Position numbers and translations under genes: made by a program | Part shown: positions 14,001-26,002 of the stretch, piece after piece | Position numbering within the stretch: position 1 is the stretch's first letter | Layout of the letters: each line of letters opens with the position of its first letter | The notes under the pieces: generated by a model | What the model was told of the DNA's origin: nothing | Seen by the model: only the letters and a program-made list of their open reading frames with translations | The model's database searches: none | From: Psococerastis gibbosa | Lineage: Eukaryota > Arthropoda > Insecta > Psocodea > Psocidae | DNA length: 64,000 nucleotides | Assembly: GCA_963971405.1 (NCBI GenBank) | Contig: OZ020487.1 | Coordinates: 23,049,371-23,113,370 of the forward strand | Direction: 5' to 3'

Positions 14001-17000
14001 TCCCGTTATAATAAAGCAGAAATAATTATGTTTTTCGTGTTTCCTGAACATTTTACGAAAATGGATTAGTGCCGTTTTGAAAGTTTGCTCTTCAAATGGT
14101 AAATAGTGCTTAAACTATGACACATGAAGTAGTAATGGCTCACCAACGAAAGATACATAAAAGTATCAGTGATACTCACTGAGTGCTACTACACTGACGA
14201 AACACCGAGCGACGTTCATTTGGGAGACGGCAGTCCAGTATCGGCCAACTGGCTCAAATTTTCGGACAGACGACAGAAAATGAGTACCATCAAACCCACC
14301 CACAACATACACGTACTCATCCACGACCACCATACCATGGTAAGCCCGGTAATCATGCGTATCATGTCCCCAGTACAACCAGATTTCGGATCTGTAATTA
14401 AAATTGAACCACTCTTAGGCTATCACACCCAGTATATTCCGCTTAGGCGCCCATTCCACCGACCGGCTAGGGCTATTTACAAAAACGGTGACGTGGTAGC
14501 AGACATTCAAGACTTAGGTGGCGTTTCCATCGACCTCGCATTGCAGAATGCAAATGACATTGACGGAAATTAGAATTTTTCTTTTTATAGAAATCTATTA
14601 AAATGTTTGTACATAACTTATCCCATGACGCCATTTTTTAATTTTAGTTTGTGATTTTACTGTATGATCATTGATCAATTTTAACTATGGCATAGAGGAA
14701 AATAAACATTTCCGTCAATTCTGCAATGCGAAGTCGGTGGAAACCCCGTCTAAGTCTTGAATGTCTGCTACCACGTCACTGTTTTTGTAAATAGCCCTAG
14801 CCGGTCGGTGGAATTGGCGCCTTAGGCAGCTGGGCGATTTTGAACCAAAAATAAGGTCCTGCGAGAACCAAACTACACATATGGGATATACACTTTTCTC
14901 AGAACCCTCGGATACGCCAAACATACTGATTTCCTATTTCATGCTTCTGCAGCCTGATCGAGGTGATTATAATACCGGGGTTAAATAAATTACCTTGTTT
15001 ACATTTTTAATACCAGGGGATTAAATAAATACCGGTATTATAATCGCCTCGATCAGGCTGCAGATGCCGTACAGATGCAGATACATACATTTACTTTTAC
15101 CGCGCCTTATCCTCATGGAGGGTCGGCGGCACGGCAGCAGCGTTTCCACACAGTCCCGCTCTGTGCGCCCTCGGTGGAGAGCCCCAAACTTCTCATGTCT
15201 CCGGCGACCTTTCTTCTTAGTGTCAGTTTATTTTTCGGTCTCCCTGGTGGTCTTCTCCCCGGTAAATTACTCTTTTGACTATGTGGTTTCCGTCTCTACG
15301 TAGTAGGTGTCCTCACCAGTTCAGTCTTGTTTCTCTAAGTTTCCCTTGTACGTCACGGGTTCTCATCTCATGCCTTACATCTTGGTTTCTACGTTGGTCT
15401 CCCAGCGTTACACCGCAGGATCTTCTTAGCATTCACAATTCGTAAAGCCCAGCACTACAGCATACACGGGCGAACAACTTGCTTATAGATGGGTCCTTTC
15501 AGCTTTTTACCATTTTTCGGTCTGTGGCTATCTCGAAACTTCAACCAGCCGGCTTTTATCAGACTTTTGACATATTCTTCACAGCCCCCGTTTTGCTCTA
15601 TGATGCTGTACAATTTTGCATAAGACGTGAATTCACATTATTTGTTAAACTGAAATGGCTCACCATTCTAACCAGGCTAATTGTAAGAGTGGGCTAAAAT
15701 ACCCAAATTTTACCCAATGCTGAAATAAATACAATTTTCAGTAATCCTTTCCCGGTGTACCCCACTGACATACCTTGGATCGAATGTTTCTAAGAGACCA
15801 CTGACAGTTCGCTCGTCTTCGAACCCTCCAACAGTTAGGATGATTTGTTGGGGTGCTCTAGCCCACTGTATGTCTTCGTCAATCTTCACCACATTGGCCT
15901 TAATCCGCACGTGCCGTGATAGCCTCTCTTTATGTGCCAGTCGAGAGTCATGTTCTCTTTCGATCCATCCCTTAATCACCTGTATAGAAAATGCAAATTA
16001 ATACCGGCTGAAAGTGATTTTATGGTAAACACAATATTTTTCATGTAATTCCATTTTTCTTTCAGGGTCAATGGTCGACGGGTGGGGGTGTGGTGCACTA
16101 TCGGCTATTTTCTTAGAAGAAATAAATGTATGAAAACACAACAAAAAAAAAGAACATGGGCAGTAACTTACACGTATTACGAAAGTAGTAGCATGGTAGA
16201 CATGGGGTACATTAGACCATAATATATTAATATACCGTAATATATTGTATTATGTATATCAATATTATGATGTTCTGTGCATTAGAGCATGGGGTAATAT
16301 CGTATGTTATCATGTACCGGTAATAACAATTTGAGGTTCAAATGAGTACCTATTCAACGTTGTAGAAAGCCTCTACAAGCAGGCAAGAGTAAGGAAGATA
16401 TGAAAAATGGACGGAAACTCGAATCCGAGTCTGTACTACACATGCAGACTGCAGTCCAGCATACCACCCCGACAAGATGGAGACTCGGGTTCGATACATG
16501 TTGGTCTAGGTACCGGTCAAAACTTGCATCAGTTACTAGAGAATTCATCAAAGCACATAAATATGTGGACGCTTGGGTTCGAGTCCCGTCTCCATCCATT
16601 TTTTTTGTTGATATTTTCCTTTCTCTAAGGGCACAGAGGAACAGGTAAATTCTTTTTTTTATGTATCCTTGTTAGGCGATTGTCATTACGCAAAAACACA
16701 GTTAAATTGAAATTTATAAAACAAACGAGCATTTAAATGTAAATGTAATTGATAAACATGAGATTCCAATTTTATTTCATTTTAATAAAATAAATCAATT
16801 TTAATTTTATTCAGCAATAAATAGGCTATTAAAAAAGTGTGCAACCTACCTCTTCTATGACATACTCTGATCTAACATTGAGAATGTCACTGCTCAGGTA
16901 TTCCTCCAGGCTTTCAACATCGAGGCTGTACAGTTCTTCAGAATGTTTCACAACATCCTCGAAATTGTCCAGGGTGAAACGCAAACTAGCACTTTCCAGT

Positions 17001-20000
17001 TGTCGGTAACATAAGTGCTGAGCTAATTTGTGTATTCCAATGCTATTGCTTGGTTTTAGATGAAATTTTAAAACCTGGCAACAGTGTTCCGCCAAAGTTT
17101 CCAAAAGGTACATGTCAGCGACTAATAAAACTTCCTGAAAAACACAGAAATTTAATAGGACTAAGTGAAGTTTTTTCATGGAGCTAAGGGGGCTCATTGT
17201 AATTTGAAACGCATTTTTTATTATATTACATATTGCTAATTAGGTGCCGGTGTGAGCATATTTCTATTATCCAAAGACTATTCCGTGCAACATGAGAAGA
17301 AAATGTTGACACTAATTTTAAGTTTATTAATCTGAACATAAGTTGGGTCTCCTCCATATAGGTGGGCTACACTTATTTCTAGGCCAGCGGCCGGTTGTAT
17401 GAATGAGGTTCATTTGTGACGTCATTATGTAGATGGCAGCACCAGTTGCAATGATATCAAAGCGTTGATTTTTCCATAAGCCTCAATACTATTTTAAAAT
17501 TATTTTTAATTACGTATTATTTTAAAGTGATATTTTTCTATAAATCATGGAGAATATATATATTAAATTATATGCAGCGAAATAAGGTCCAGGCATATTA
17601 AAAATATTAAAAGAATTAATTAGATGCAAAGAGCTTAGCTTTCACATGCAAACGGCGGCCATTTTGAATAATATGGATATAGGTTTGTCGTTAGCGAACC
17701 TAGTGACCAAAACTGTCCCTACAGAACCTCATTAAAAAGCAATAGAGCTCACTTTGGCGGTGCATTCTTTAAGTTGACAATTCCCCGTATAGATAAAATC
17801 CAATATGAGGTTGAGAACTTGAGTTGAGCACTTGACATGAATAACATCCCCACCAAGCGGGGGAGAATACGCGGCCCGGAAGTAGGAGCTATAAGCGGCC
17901 ATCAAGGCTCTGTGCACAGGTACATGATCTGCTTCATCTAACGAAAGAATAAAAATGTTATTCATGGTGAGGCGAGCAATACAACAGGCCCAGTAAGCCG
18001 AAAAGTAATCCTCAACACCAATACAAAAACGGCAAGAAATGCATCCCACTGTTTAAGAGATCAATCAATCAAAGTGTATTTGCCCATCTTTGTTACATCT
18101 TATTTTACAATAATAATCAAACATTGAGCACAATCATCTTGCGTCCTAAAACAATATATAAAAAATAAATAAATATAGGTAGCCTACAGCTTCACAGTTC
18201 CTTCAGATTGTACAATCTTCGTTGTATCAAAAAGTTAATTAGTGCTTTCTTGAAAGCATTAGCCGTAGGCTCCTGTTTTATGGTTTCTGGTAGAGCGTTA
18301 CGAGTATATATGCGGATGCCTGCGGCTCGTGGACTGCGCTGTCGGGCTGTCAGCCTGGCTGCAGAGAATATGCTAAGTAGAAAATTAGCACCCGAAAATT
18401 AAATACCTTTAATTTTATTTAATTAACTCAGCAAGTTATTAAAAATTTGGCTCATTTAAGTTGTAGAAGACTACTTCATGCATAAGATAATAGGGTGTTT
18501 TTCGCTGAGCATGTTCTACCGGTCACATAATACAGTTTCAAGATGCTACAGTACTGTCTACAACTTCTTCATACCACCCTCGGCTGCACAGAGAGGCTAC
18601 AGAGATCTACAAGCACCCGCATAACTTCAATAGGAAGGAAGAAGGACTAAAGTCAATAAAATTTGGTATCCAGCCTTAAAGAAGACTACAGCTAAGAAAC
18701 TGGTGTCATCATCCGGAAATCAGGTTGAGGTAGTAGGGAGCCAAGCAGGGGCGAGGATGACTACGCCTCCACCCCCCACCACCCCGCAGCTTAGTATAAA
18801 TATCAGAGCACATTCCCCTGCCCTGACAGTCGCTGCTGAGCCTCCGAGATACAATCTTAGAAGTCTACGCAGTTCCACTGAAGATGTCGACCGCAGATGT
18901 TGACGAAACGTTTGGAAGTTCGCTGCCATTTCGACCACGGCCCATCAGCCCGGATTCTACTGGTTCTTCATGTTTTTACTTGTCGGTTTTGTAGTTTTTC
19001 CAAAAATCCCAGATATATTACGCGAAATTTTTAGGTTTTCATGAAATAACTAAGGTACCTACCAAAAATTTAATATTTTCTATTCCTACATATGATGCAT
19101 GAAGTAGTCTTCTACAACTTACATGAGCCAAATCTTTAAGAACTTGCTTTGTTAATTAATAAAAAAGTCAATAAAAACAACAAATTTTGGGGTGCTAATT
19201 TTCTACGTAGCAAGTCCTCTTGAGGGTGAAAAAAATTTGAGGAGCAATAGTTCTATGGAGATACGGCCATTATGACTTGCGCTTAAAGTTCAAAAATCTT
19301 TTGGCCAAGAAATCAAAGCGACGCTGTAGATTGAGAAACCAAATGGTACGATACGATGGGAGTAGGATACAACAGGGACATTGAGGGTCAAGTTCGTATT
19401 TTATAGCTAGTGTTTATTTGTGCATTGAGTTTGGCGCTTTTGACTCCATTAAAACCAAGTATTGTTAGCATAGATCTATTGTCTTGTTAGTGTGCTCATT
19501 CGCCCCATATCGTCGATATTCAATAACCGCCCCACACCCTGCCATTGCCCATCAGATCGAGGAGCAAGTGTTGGAACATTCTGACTTGTCAAACCCAGTT
19601 CGGATTTACGGTACGGTACACCCCAGCTCGTGTCAACACCATCATTGAGACTACTGTTGGAACAAGTTCTTTACTCGGTTAGGGAGTTTTTGACGAACCC
19701 GATAATACGGTGATTGTTCTTTATTTATATAATATTTTGTTTTTGAAAGAAATTGATGACGACGTCCAGAAGCTAGACCTAGCTAGCATGAAAATGGCAT
19801 GAATATAACTGATAACTAACCATTAAATATTATTCGTAGCACACAGAGTGCCTATGAGACATTGCTAATTTTTCTCTCTTGCCATAATACTAGCTGCACT
19901 TAATATCAAGCAATTTGTTTCCACAAGCTATGGACAATGGCTAAAAACTGATTAATAAATCATATGGGAATTGTATCTACCTGAAATAATTATCCCATCA

Positions 20001-20161
20001 CAGAATAGCTGATGTTGTCTAAGTTGATCCCAGTCAGGTTTGACGCATTGTCGTGAAAACACAGTGTTAGAATGACGAACTGGTAGTATGTTACTCGCTC
20101 CACTTTCTTCTTTTATCTTGCAGGGTTCTAAAAAGTATTCGTTGTAAAAATTAAAATCCAT
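8093..20161 (-). CDS. KLHL10-like BTB-BACK-Kelch protein (9 exons, 582 aa)
   Basis: Predicted substrate adaptor for a Cullin-3 ubiquitin ligase. Coding exons on the minus strand: 20161-19981, 17937-17753, 17134-16850, 15979-15774, 14391-14180, 12515-12367, 10570-10384, 9298-9176, 8313-8093. All junctions are GT-AG, phases agree and the total is 1749 nt. The first exon ends in LFCDGIIIS, the usual BTB opening, followed by DEADHVPVHRALMAAYSSYF. BTB is about residues 45-150, BACK about 155-260, and Kelch repeats about 270-560 with diglycines in VVGGFDG, ALGGRDS, VAGGYDG, ALGGYDG and VIGGYGE. Phrases such as MNVARCFVSVVAL and QRSDSAAAVLNGK point to the KLHL10 group, which acts in spermatid development in flies and mammals; human KLHL10 is about 608 residues. 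The protein looks diverged, so the subfamily is less certain than the architecture. The start could lie 32 codons further upstream, at 20257. Introns hold at least five transposons. Confidence 0.85.
8371..8660. mobile_element. MITE with CTGCAGCCTGATCGAGG ends, internally duplicated
   Basis: Perfect inverted repeats of about 32 bp at both ends. Between them a unit of about 115 bp, from CCGGGGTTAAATAAATACC to ACCAGGGGATTAAATAAATA, occurs twice in tandem. A smaller copy is at 14947-15063. This one lies in the last intron of the KLHL10-like gene, 58 bp upstream of exon 9. Confidence 0.85.
8803..9140. mobile_element. MITE with GTGTCCACACTAT ends
   Basis: Imperfect inverted repeats of about 45 bp contain TTGGCTGTTGGCACTGCCAA at each end. 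The interior has further TTGGC/GCCAA motifs. It sits in the KLHL10-like intron between exons 8 and 9. Confidence 0.75.
10140..10290. repeat. Dispersed repeat, also at about 54400-54600
   Basis: Shares TTTAATGAATACATCCGA, GACACGTCTCCGAT and a GACTCGCACAAGTGCAAGCAC-like tail with the sequence near 54427-54540. Class unknown, possibly SINE-like. Confidence 0.5.
11626..11990 (-). pseudogene. 5'-truncated non-LTR retrotransposon tail
   Basis: The minus strand encodes the end of a LINE reverse transcriptase: MRMLRRACGVTLNDRRRN, LSWWGHVQRRE, GRPKLTLERKIKGDLQ, EDAQDRTVWKRR and a final SAADPP. This C-terminal block is characteristic of RTE-like and related elements. Only the last ~110 residues remain. 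The 3' end points towards lower coordinates. Confidence 0.8.
12599..12982. mobile_element. Palindromic MITE, GGCGCC/TWA family, copy 2
   Basis: Same structure as the 1420 copy; flanks are ATA on the left and TTA on the right. It ends 84 bp upstream of KLHL10-like exon 6. Confidence 0.85.
13325..13495 (+). repeat. tRNA-derived SINE, family 1 copy B (degraded head)
   Basis: Contains GACTTTCACCCGAATGGTTG, GATTCGAGTC, TTTTCTGGCCATGC, GAGAGGGCTTTACAGCCC and a TTTATTTATTTATT tail. The body is shortened relative to the other two copies. Confidence 0.75.
14446..14821. mobile_element. Palindromic MITE, GGCGCC/TWA family, copy 3
   Basis: Flanked by TTA on both sides (14443-14445 and 14822-14824). It ends 55 bp upstream of KLHL10-like exon 5, near the branch-point region. 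Confidence 0.88.
14947..15063. mobile_element. Short MITE with CTGCAGCCTGATCGAGG ends
   Basis: Same terminal repeats as 8371-8660 but with one shortened internal unit, 117 bp in all. Confidence 0.85.
15090..15440 (-). pseudogene. Degraded LINE tail, second copy
   Basis: On the minus strand, with frame breaks: LRRSCGVTLGDQRRN, HEMRTRDVQGKLRETRLNW and GHLLRRDG. It is related to the 11626-11990 tail and shares the TCCTCATGGAGGGTCGGCGG 3' region. Confidence 0.65.
16400..16605. repeat. Inverted tRNA-like repeat
   Basis: B-box-like GGGTTCGAGTCCCGTCTCC near 16576 and an inverted counterpart near 16407 (GGACGGAAACTCGAATCCGA). Class uncertain. Confidence 0.3.
18371..19212. mobile_element. MITE with ~130-bp inverted repeats, interrupted by another repeat
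   Basis: The left arm (18371-18500) and right arm (about 19070-19212) are inverted copies. They share GTAGAAAATTAGCACCC, GCAAGTTATTAAA and GTTGTAGAAGACTACTTCAT. A different dispersed repeat (18690-18960) sits between them. Related copies lie at 55103-55495 and 61116-61165. It is in KLHL10-like intron 1. Confidence 0.8.
18690..18960. repeat. Dispersed repeat shared with about 42430-42660
   Basis: GCTGAGCCTCCGAGA, AGTCTACGCAG, TTGACGAA and CGACCACGGCCCAT-like blocks recur in the same order near 42535-42640. Possibly a fragment of a retroelement; class unknown. Confidence 0.5.
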
Positions 20162-20261
20162 TGTATGACTTGTAGAAAAATTCGTTAAAAAACAGAACTG
20201 TTTGAAAAACAGTTTAGAAAGTGATTGTGTGGACAAAACATTGAAAAATGAAAGCAACTTA

Positions 20262-21368
20262 CCAGTTTAAAATTTGTATGGTATGTACCCGCACATTGCA
20301 ACGTTTTATTCCGGCCAAGAAATCAAAGGCTTGGCTAATGTGCAAACAGCCTAAGTCAGCCCTTCCGATCGCCGTTGGAATAATAAATTCTATGATTAAA
20401 ATTAAAATCCCTAGTTTTGTAATTACGTCAATTGCAATCAGCAGAATTCTATGCGCGATAACCACAATAGGATGAGGCATTGACTGATTGATCATACTTT
20501 GCAAGTCAAGTACAAAAGTCGTCTTACAAAGGATATATGCGATGGGAGCTTTCGTAAATATCATTTGTAAGATGACTGTTGATCGCGTAGCATTTGCACA
20601 GCATGCGTCTAGTCAACTTATCGTGTTTTTCCTGCTGTGAAACTGTGTGTTAAGTAAAATAAATGTATTTCAAATTTTCATACATTCGTTGTACTATCAT
20701 CGTACTTCTACAGTGTGGCAATTTAATAACCCAAATTAATTCAATTTTGAGGAAGAATCCAGGAGAAAACTTGGAAAATCGCCATGTACAAAATGAGGTA
20801 TTAAGAAGAAAAAAACGGACCTATCTGTCATTCCAGGTTTTATACAATAATGGCTACGGCTACCGTCAATGTTCTTATTGGGCATGTGATATTTTAGTTC
20901 AAGATTAAAGATTGTTTTGCGCTTAACAAATAAAAGTGACTTATGAAAACGAATAGTTATAATTATTACTACAGTACAAACCACTTGAGGTTTTATGTCG
21001 TAAAGCATAGCTTGATTTAGAAAACACTCCAACGCATTGCCAGAAAATATCTTTTCATACACTGAGAAGAACCCAAAAGTTTTCAAATCTGCATCAAGTC
21101 AAATGCCTTCCATAATCTACAGTATACACCCTAGTTAACTTGAAGTAGGTGACAATTACAATTATGTGACATAAGTCACAATTAACATAACTCATTTAAA
21201 AAATAGGCCGCACGAGCATTGCAATGGTTGCTAGTTGCTAGAAAGTTCTTCTATAACTATGTCAGCGAATACACGACTACAATAATAAATATTCACAATC
21301 ATTAACACAATTAAATTTCAACGAAAGCGAAAAATCGAGAGTACCAAATGGGACCACCGAAGTATCAG

Positions 21369-21399
<31 letters not shown>

Positions 21400-21730
21400 C
21401 AAATCGAATCTCACAGGAAATAACGATTGTAGAGCTATGAAAAATGTCGCATCCCTTAGTACAAATTAATAATCCTCTACATTTCGGCATGTGGCCGTCG
21501 CAAACACCGATTGGTCACAGCTATTGAATTCTTTCCTTCGGATGCCTTCACAATCCGTTACAAATCAAGTCCAATAATTGGGGCCAGATCGGTGTAGACA
21601 GGGGCATATACTTTCAAAAGAGCATTTCTGTTAGATGCGATATTTTGTGATGGTTCAAGAGGAATTTATTTTGTACGCCTGTAAAACGTCTCTTAATGCA
21701 ATGTTTCACATGTGCTTTTAAGTGACAGAC
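20262..21730. other. No recognisable gene; poly-T tract
   Basis: A 27-nt T run occupies 21369-21395. A fragment near 21470-21540 (CATGTGGCCGTCGCAAACACC) resembles sequences near 32351 and 45280. A hydrophobic minus-strand frame (20259-20564) lacks support. Confidence 0.45.
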
Positions 21731-21868
21731 CTACTACCCGACCACAATAGGATGGCACTTCGAATACTTATAAAAATCGAATAAACTCGGTGTTCCACTT
21801 ATGCTTGTTTTCGAATAAATAAGTCTTCCAAGTGCCATCGTATCGTGGTCGGGTGGTACTGTATTTCA
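21731..21868. mobile_element. Short palindromic MITE
   Basis: ACCCGACCACAATAGGATGG at the left pairs with the inverted CCATCGTATCGTGGTCGGGT at the right, covering most of 138 bp. Confidence 0.75.
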
Positions 21869-22423
21869 AAATTTATTAGTAATTATGAAGCGGCGGATAA
21901 AATATCCATAAAAACATAATTTTGATAGCTAGATTGGTGTGTAAATGCATCAAAACTGAGATCATACCTATGCGTATACAAGGCAATTAATTAAAGTCAT
22001 CGATTGGAAGAAATTATAAATATTCAAAATTCAAATCGGACAAAAAAATTATTTTCTTAAATTATTTTACTCATTCTTTATAATTAAAAATAATAAGACA
22101 CTCGTGCCGCATGTTAACAATAACTTCTTGCCAAATTTGATCAGTTCGGAAAATCCTTCTTTCTTACGATACCATAATAAACAAAGACAGTTTTAAATTA
22201 CAAACTATTCTATAAGCTAACATCCGTAAATTCATCCATTAATTAACTCATTAATCATTAAAACCATACTTTTCCTTCAAAACTTTTAAAGACTAGATTA
22301 CAACATGCCTGTAAACACACGTAAAACATGAGAATGGTTATTTAGAGCTATGCTTAAAAGATCGGTCTGTTAATATGCTGAGTATAATATGCAACCTACT
22401 TGGAATTTTCACGCATTTAACAC

Positions 22424-24463
22424 CTAATCAAATTCTCGATTGGGACAAGCCAATGGTGCCAAGTTCCACCAATTATAGAGTAAGATGCAGAACCAACTAG
22501 ACACAATTTTGACCCACATGGATGCTGAATTGGACCCAAAATTATGTAAATTAGAATCAGCGGAGTACCAATTGGTCAGTGTCATCATAACATACAGAGT
22601 GGCAATAGCAAAAATGAAATGAAAGAAAGACCAATTGTACTGCACGCCATCCGTTTCATCTGCAGCTCCGTCACCCCCTTCATTAGGGAGAGCTGCCTCT
22701 GCATCAGAGCTTATAATTTGTTCAGAGTTTGAGGCAGTGCGGATTGACGAAAATATAACCACAAGCATCCAAATAATAAGCCCAACGACATTTACATGAT
22801 TCAAACTAGTTGAGTTGGTCTCACCAGTTATAATAACACTAAGGTTGGGGTTGCAATTTTCATCGGGTGAGTTGCCGAGAGCGGACCAAGTTAGGAAAGT
22901 CACGTAGAGAGTAACCAAGGAGCTTTGAAGAAGACCAGAGGTAGGACGGTGCTCTTGAACAACGGGAAGGATACTGACGATGCTTGAAATTACACAGAGG
23001 ATCAAATTGAAAGATATGAAGAATTTGTTTAGACTGCAAGCATCAGAATGGGTGTAATAAACAAATAAGAGGGCGATACCAGTTATTGCGCCAGCATACA
23101 TTAAAAATGTACTGCCCAGCAAAGCAACAAACCATCCTGTTGACTCACTTTCGTGGTAGTTCGCATACCAACGCTCAGCCCAAGCATATGCAAAAGCGAT
23201 TATCATGTAAACTTGCACAATAATAAAGAGAAACCCTCCTATCATGCCAAATACCATCCAAGTCTGGCCAAAATTATTCTCTGGGATAAAGAATGCCCCC
23301 ACACATCCAAGAATGAGAATAATGTACTTTATCCCCCAAAACCCATTTTGAATACCGGCTCTCCCGTCTCTTGTAGTTCTTACACCAATCATTAATACAG
23401 ACATTAGGCAGAAGAAAAGGGTGAATATCAAAGAAACGCGGTAGACGGCAAGGTATCCAACCATTTCTTTGCAGTCCACACTGGGAATGATTGCGTTAGA
23501 ATCACTGCAGAAAGGAACCTGAAACCAGTTATTTAGGTTAGAATAAGATGCTAAATTTTCGGGATTTACTATATTTATAAGGATCATCAAATTACATCGT
23601 ATTTCCTCAATTTTCATACATTATCATTATCGATATATTTGTAATGAAAATTATCCGCAAAATACTACCATGGATCCTTGCAATATTATTATATATATAT
23701 ATACATATTATTATAAAGGGGACAAGGCGGGCTAGTACCAGAAGTGGTTCTCTAGACGTCTAGGGTCTAGGTAGGACTGTCGTCTGCCTATTGCAGAATT
23801 AGTGTTGGATCATGGATGAATGGAACGGATCCTTCATTACATTATAATATTTGTAATTGTAGTGGAATAACGTATTATTACTACTTACTACTGAAACAGT
23901 TTTTGTGTAATACTGTTGTACGTATTTGCACAAATTAAGAGTGAGTAACCGTAAGCTTACTTTTTTTAGTGCGTCTTGCAATCCAGGTGCCAACATTATT
24001 GCAGAAACAACTGCTCCCAATAGTAACATAATCCCGTACATAATCCTCGTTGTAACAGAATTTCCACAATTTGGACAACAGCTGCATAGTGTGCATGCTG
24101 CACTAGAAAAACAGCAGGCCAGCTGAGCTGAAATATACATACAAATAAACATTTTAGTTTAGTTCGAAGATGACTCTGAGTCATCAATTCTTTGTGTCTC
24201 CCATCAATCATGCCCCAACGACTATGATTCCATTAATTGGTCTATAAAATATGCATAGTAATTCTTTAGAAATGTAAGAGTTGTCAAGCAGACTGCACTG
24301 CTGGTAGCAAGGTCCATGGGAAACAGGGGTTAATTTTGGAAACTAGTAAAGCCTATCCACAAGGCCAGCGCATATTATTTTCCAGGTATGACGAATTGAC
24401 GATGCGATTTGTTTGCCCAAGAAGGAAAGCAGATCTACCTGGTAAGCACAGAAGTCCACCCAT
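22424..24463 (-). CDS. Serinc: SERINC family multipass membrane protein (3 exons, 428 aa)
   Basis: Serine incorporator (TDE1) family, multipass membrane proteins linked to serine incorporation into phospholipids and to lipid scrambling. Coding exons on the minus strand: 24463-24439, 24127-23961 and 23518-22424; the sum is 1287 nt. The first coding exon is only 25 nt (MGGLLCLP plus one base). It joins in phase to the exon encoding AQLACCFSSAACTLCSCCP, the Cys-rich N-terminus typical of the family. The third exon carries most membrane helices and the family features GFWGIKYIILILG, an AERWYANY-type segment, a Glu/Asp-rich loop (DAEAALPNEGGDGAADETDG) and the C-terminal NWWNLAPLACPNREFD. About ten hydrophobic segments are visible. 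Length is close to the usual ~450 residues. No frameshift or internal stop was seen. Confidence 0.93.
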
Positions 24464-25290
24464 GATTCAGCTACCAAATTTTGAAGTCAAGTTAGCACAA
24501 AATTACTATTTAATTTAATTACTTTGAATACTTTGTCAATAAAAGTTATCATTCAAAATTACCAAAACATCACATGACGTCTAGAAGTAAATCCAGCACT
24601 TAAATGGAATGGCGGCCATATTTCGACGTGGCCTCTTTCATAAAGTAATCCATAAATCCAATGTATTGGTTTGGTTGGGCCAATTATTTTTCCTCAAAAT
24701 GTAGGAAGTTCTTCTAATATTTAGTTAATTAAAATCACAGAATTATTGTTTTAATTGTTAATTATAAATATTACTACCAGTGTTTTAAAATTGTAAATGA
24801 AACGTCAAAAGTTAGTCAATAATCTTTGGCGTTGGCTAGTAAGCATTATAATTGGAGTTGACAACCCAATCATACATATCTATATACAAGTTGCCCATTA
24901 CAAATATTATGCTTCTGGTTTGCGGGTGACTAAAGTCCTCAAATTTTTAAATGCTTAACGCCAGTCTCATTATATTAATAGAAAGTACGGTATGGATAAA
25001 CAACTCAGATTAAAAAAGGTTGGACCACCTCAATTCACAATGTATTTCAATTTTTATCTCGGTTAATACAGATTGTAGGTAGCTGAGTTTACTCTGGAAA
25101 TTAGCTAGATACTCCCTTAATGACAGTTGATCAATTCAATTCAGATCCGTTAGTTTCGATTCCTCGACACTTTCCAGAATAGGTGCATAATTAACCGAAT
25201 CAAAAATTTTGGACCACTACAATTCACATTGCTTACAGACATATTTTCAAACCATCAGTCACGTTATTTCACCCCATCTACATTTTATCA
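24464..25290. other. Region upstream of SERINC, no gene seen
   Basis: Presumed to contain the SERINC 5' region. An ATGGCGGCCAT YY1-like motif lies near 24610. The segments at about 25008-25050 and 25200-25240 are similar (GGACCACCTCAATTCACA versus GGACCACTACAATTCACA). Confidence 0.4.
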
Positions 25291-25299
25291 TTGAGGAAT

Positions 25300-25440
25300 G
25301 GCAAGAGGATCCGCTGCAGCGTAGAGCGTTCAGAAACTGCTAATTTTCCATCATCAAGCAAGAAAAAGTGAGAGAGAGATAGGCCTAAAGAGAATCCTCC
25401 AATTATCAAAGTCAACCGTCAACAATATTTTGGTACGCTG
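25300..25440 (+). pseudogene. Tc1/mariner-like transposase N-terminal fragment
   Basis: MARGSAAA followed, with frame damage, by KRILQLSKSTVNNILVR, a helix-turn-helix typical of Tc1-like transposases. Too short to classify further. Confidence 0.4.
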
Positions 25441-25639
25441 TGCAAACGCCAAGACCACTGCTCCGGGGGAAAGCGACGAGGCGGCCACTCAAGACGACAA
25501 TTAAAGGCTTAGAGGCCTCCAAACCTTTCCTGGCTTGAAGTCCCTTCGCAGTGTAAAAGCTGTAGCCGTGAATTAGGTATGCATAGATATCAAGGGCCGT
25601 TGCTTGCGGCCACTCTCCCGGTTTTCCATCCCATTTCAT
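25412..25639 (-). pseudogene. Fragment of a transposon-associated protein
   Basis: WPQATALDIYAYLIHGYSFY and GLQARKGLEASKP resemble the DIYNYLI...LKAYKSLEAY block found in transposon-linked proteins with SWIM/YqaJ-type domains. Only 75 codons remain; it is probably a relic. Confidence 0.4.
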
Positions 25640-26002
25640 GGCATCAAAGCCGATAATCTCAATTTTTATTTTATGTATCTTGCCTTCATGTCTACCGCTT
25701 ATTCACTTTCGTACGAAGTTAAGTCTATATTCGCTTCAAATTTAATTAAAAGCACGAAAATAAAGATAAATCAACCAAACCCTATGGAATCACATGGAGT
25801 AATGGCGCTTATAGCGGTCCAACCAATCAGAGTGATCCGGAAGTGACGTCATTCTGGAATGTCTATGCAATGAGTGTTGCGACGGATTTACTACTATCAA
25901 CAAATCAAATCAACTTCCTTTCAAAGGAAGGACTAACTGTTCTACGCACTTGATCACTGCCTTGTATAATGACTTTTCGGTGTACATTTTCACCTACTGT
26001 TA

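Noticed and set aside
14169..14573. 134-codon plus-strand frame
   Set aside because: Antisense to KLHL10-like exon 5 and running into a MITE; no domain.
20259..20564. Hydrophobic 101-codon minus-strand frame
   Set aside because: No family signature, signal or splice context; low-complexity AT-rich sequence can give such frames.
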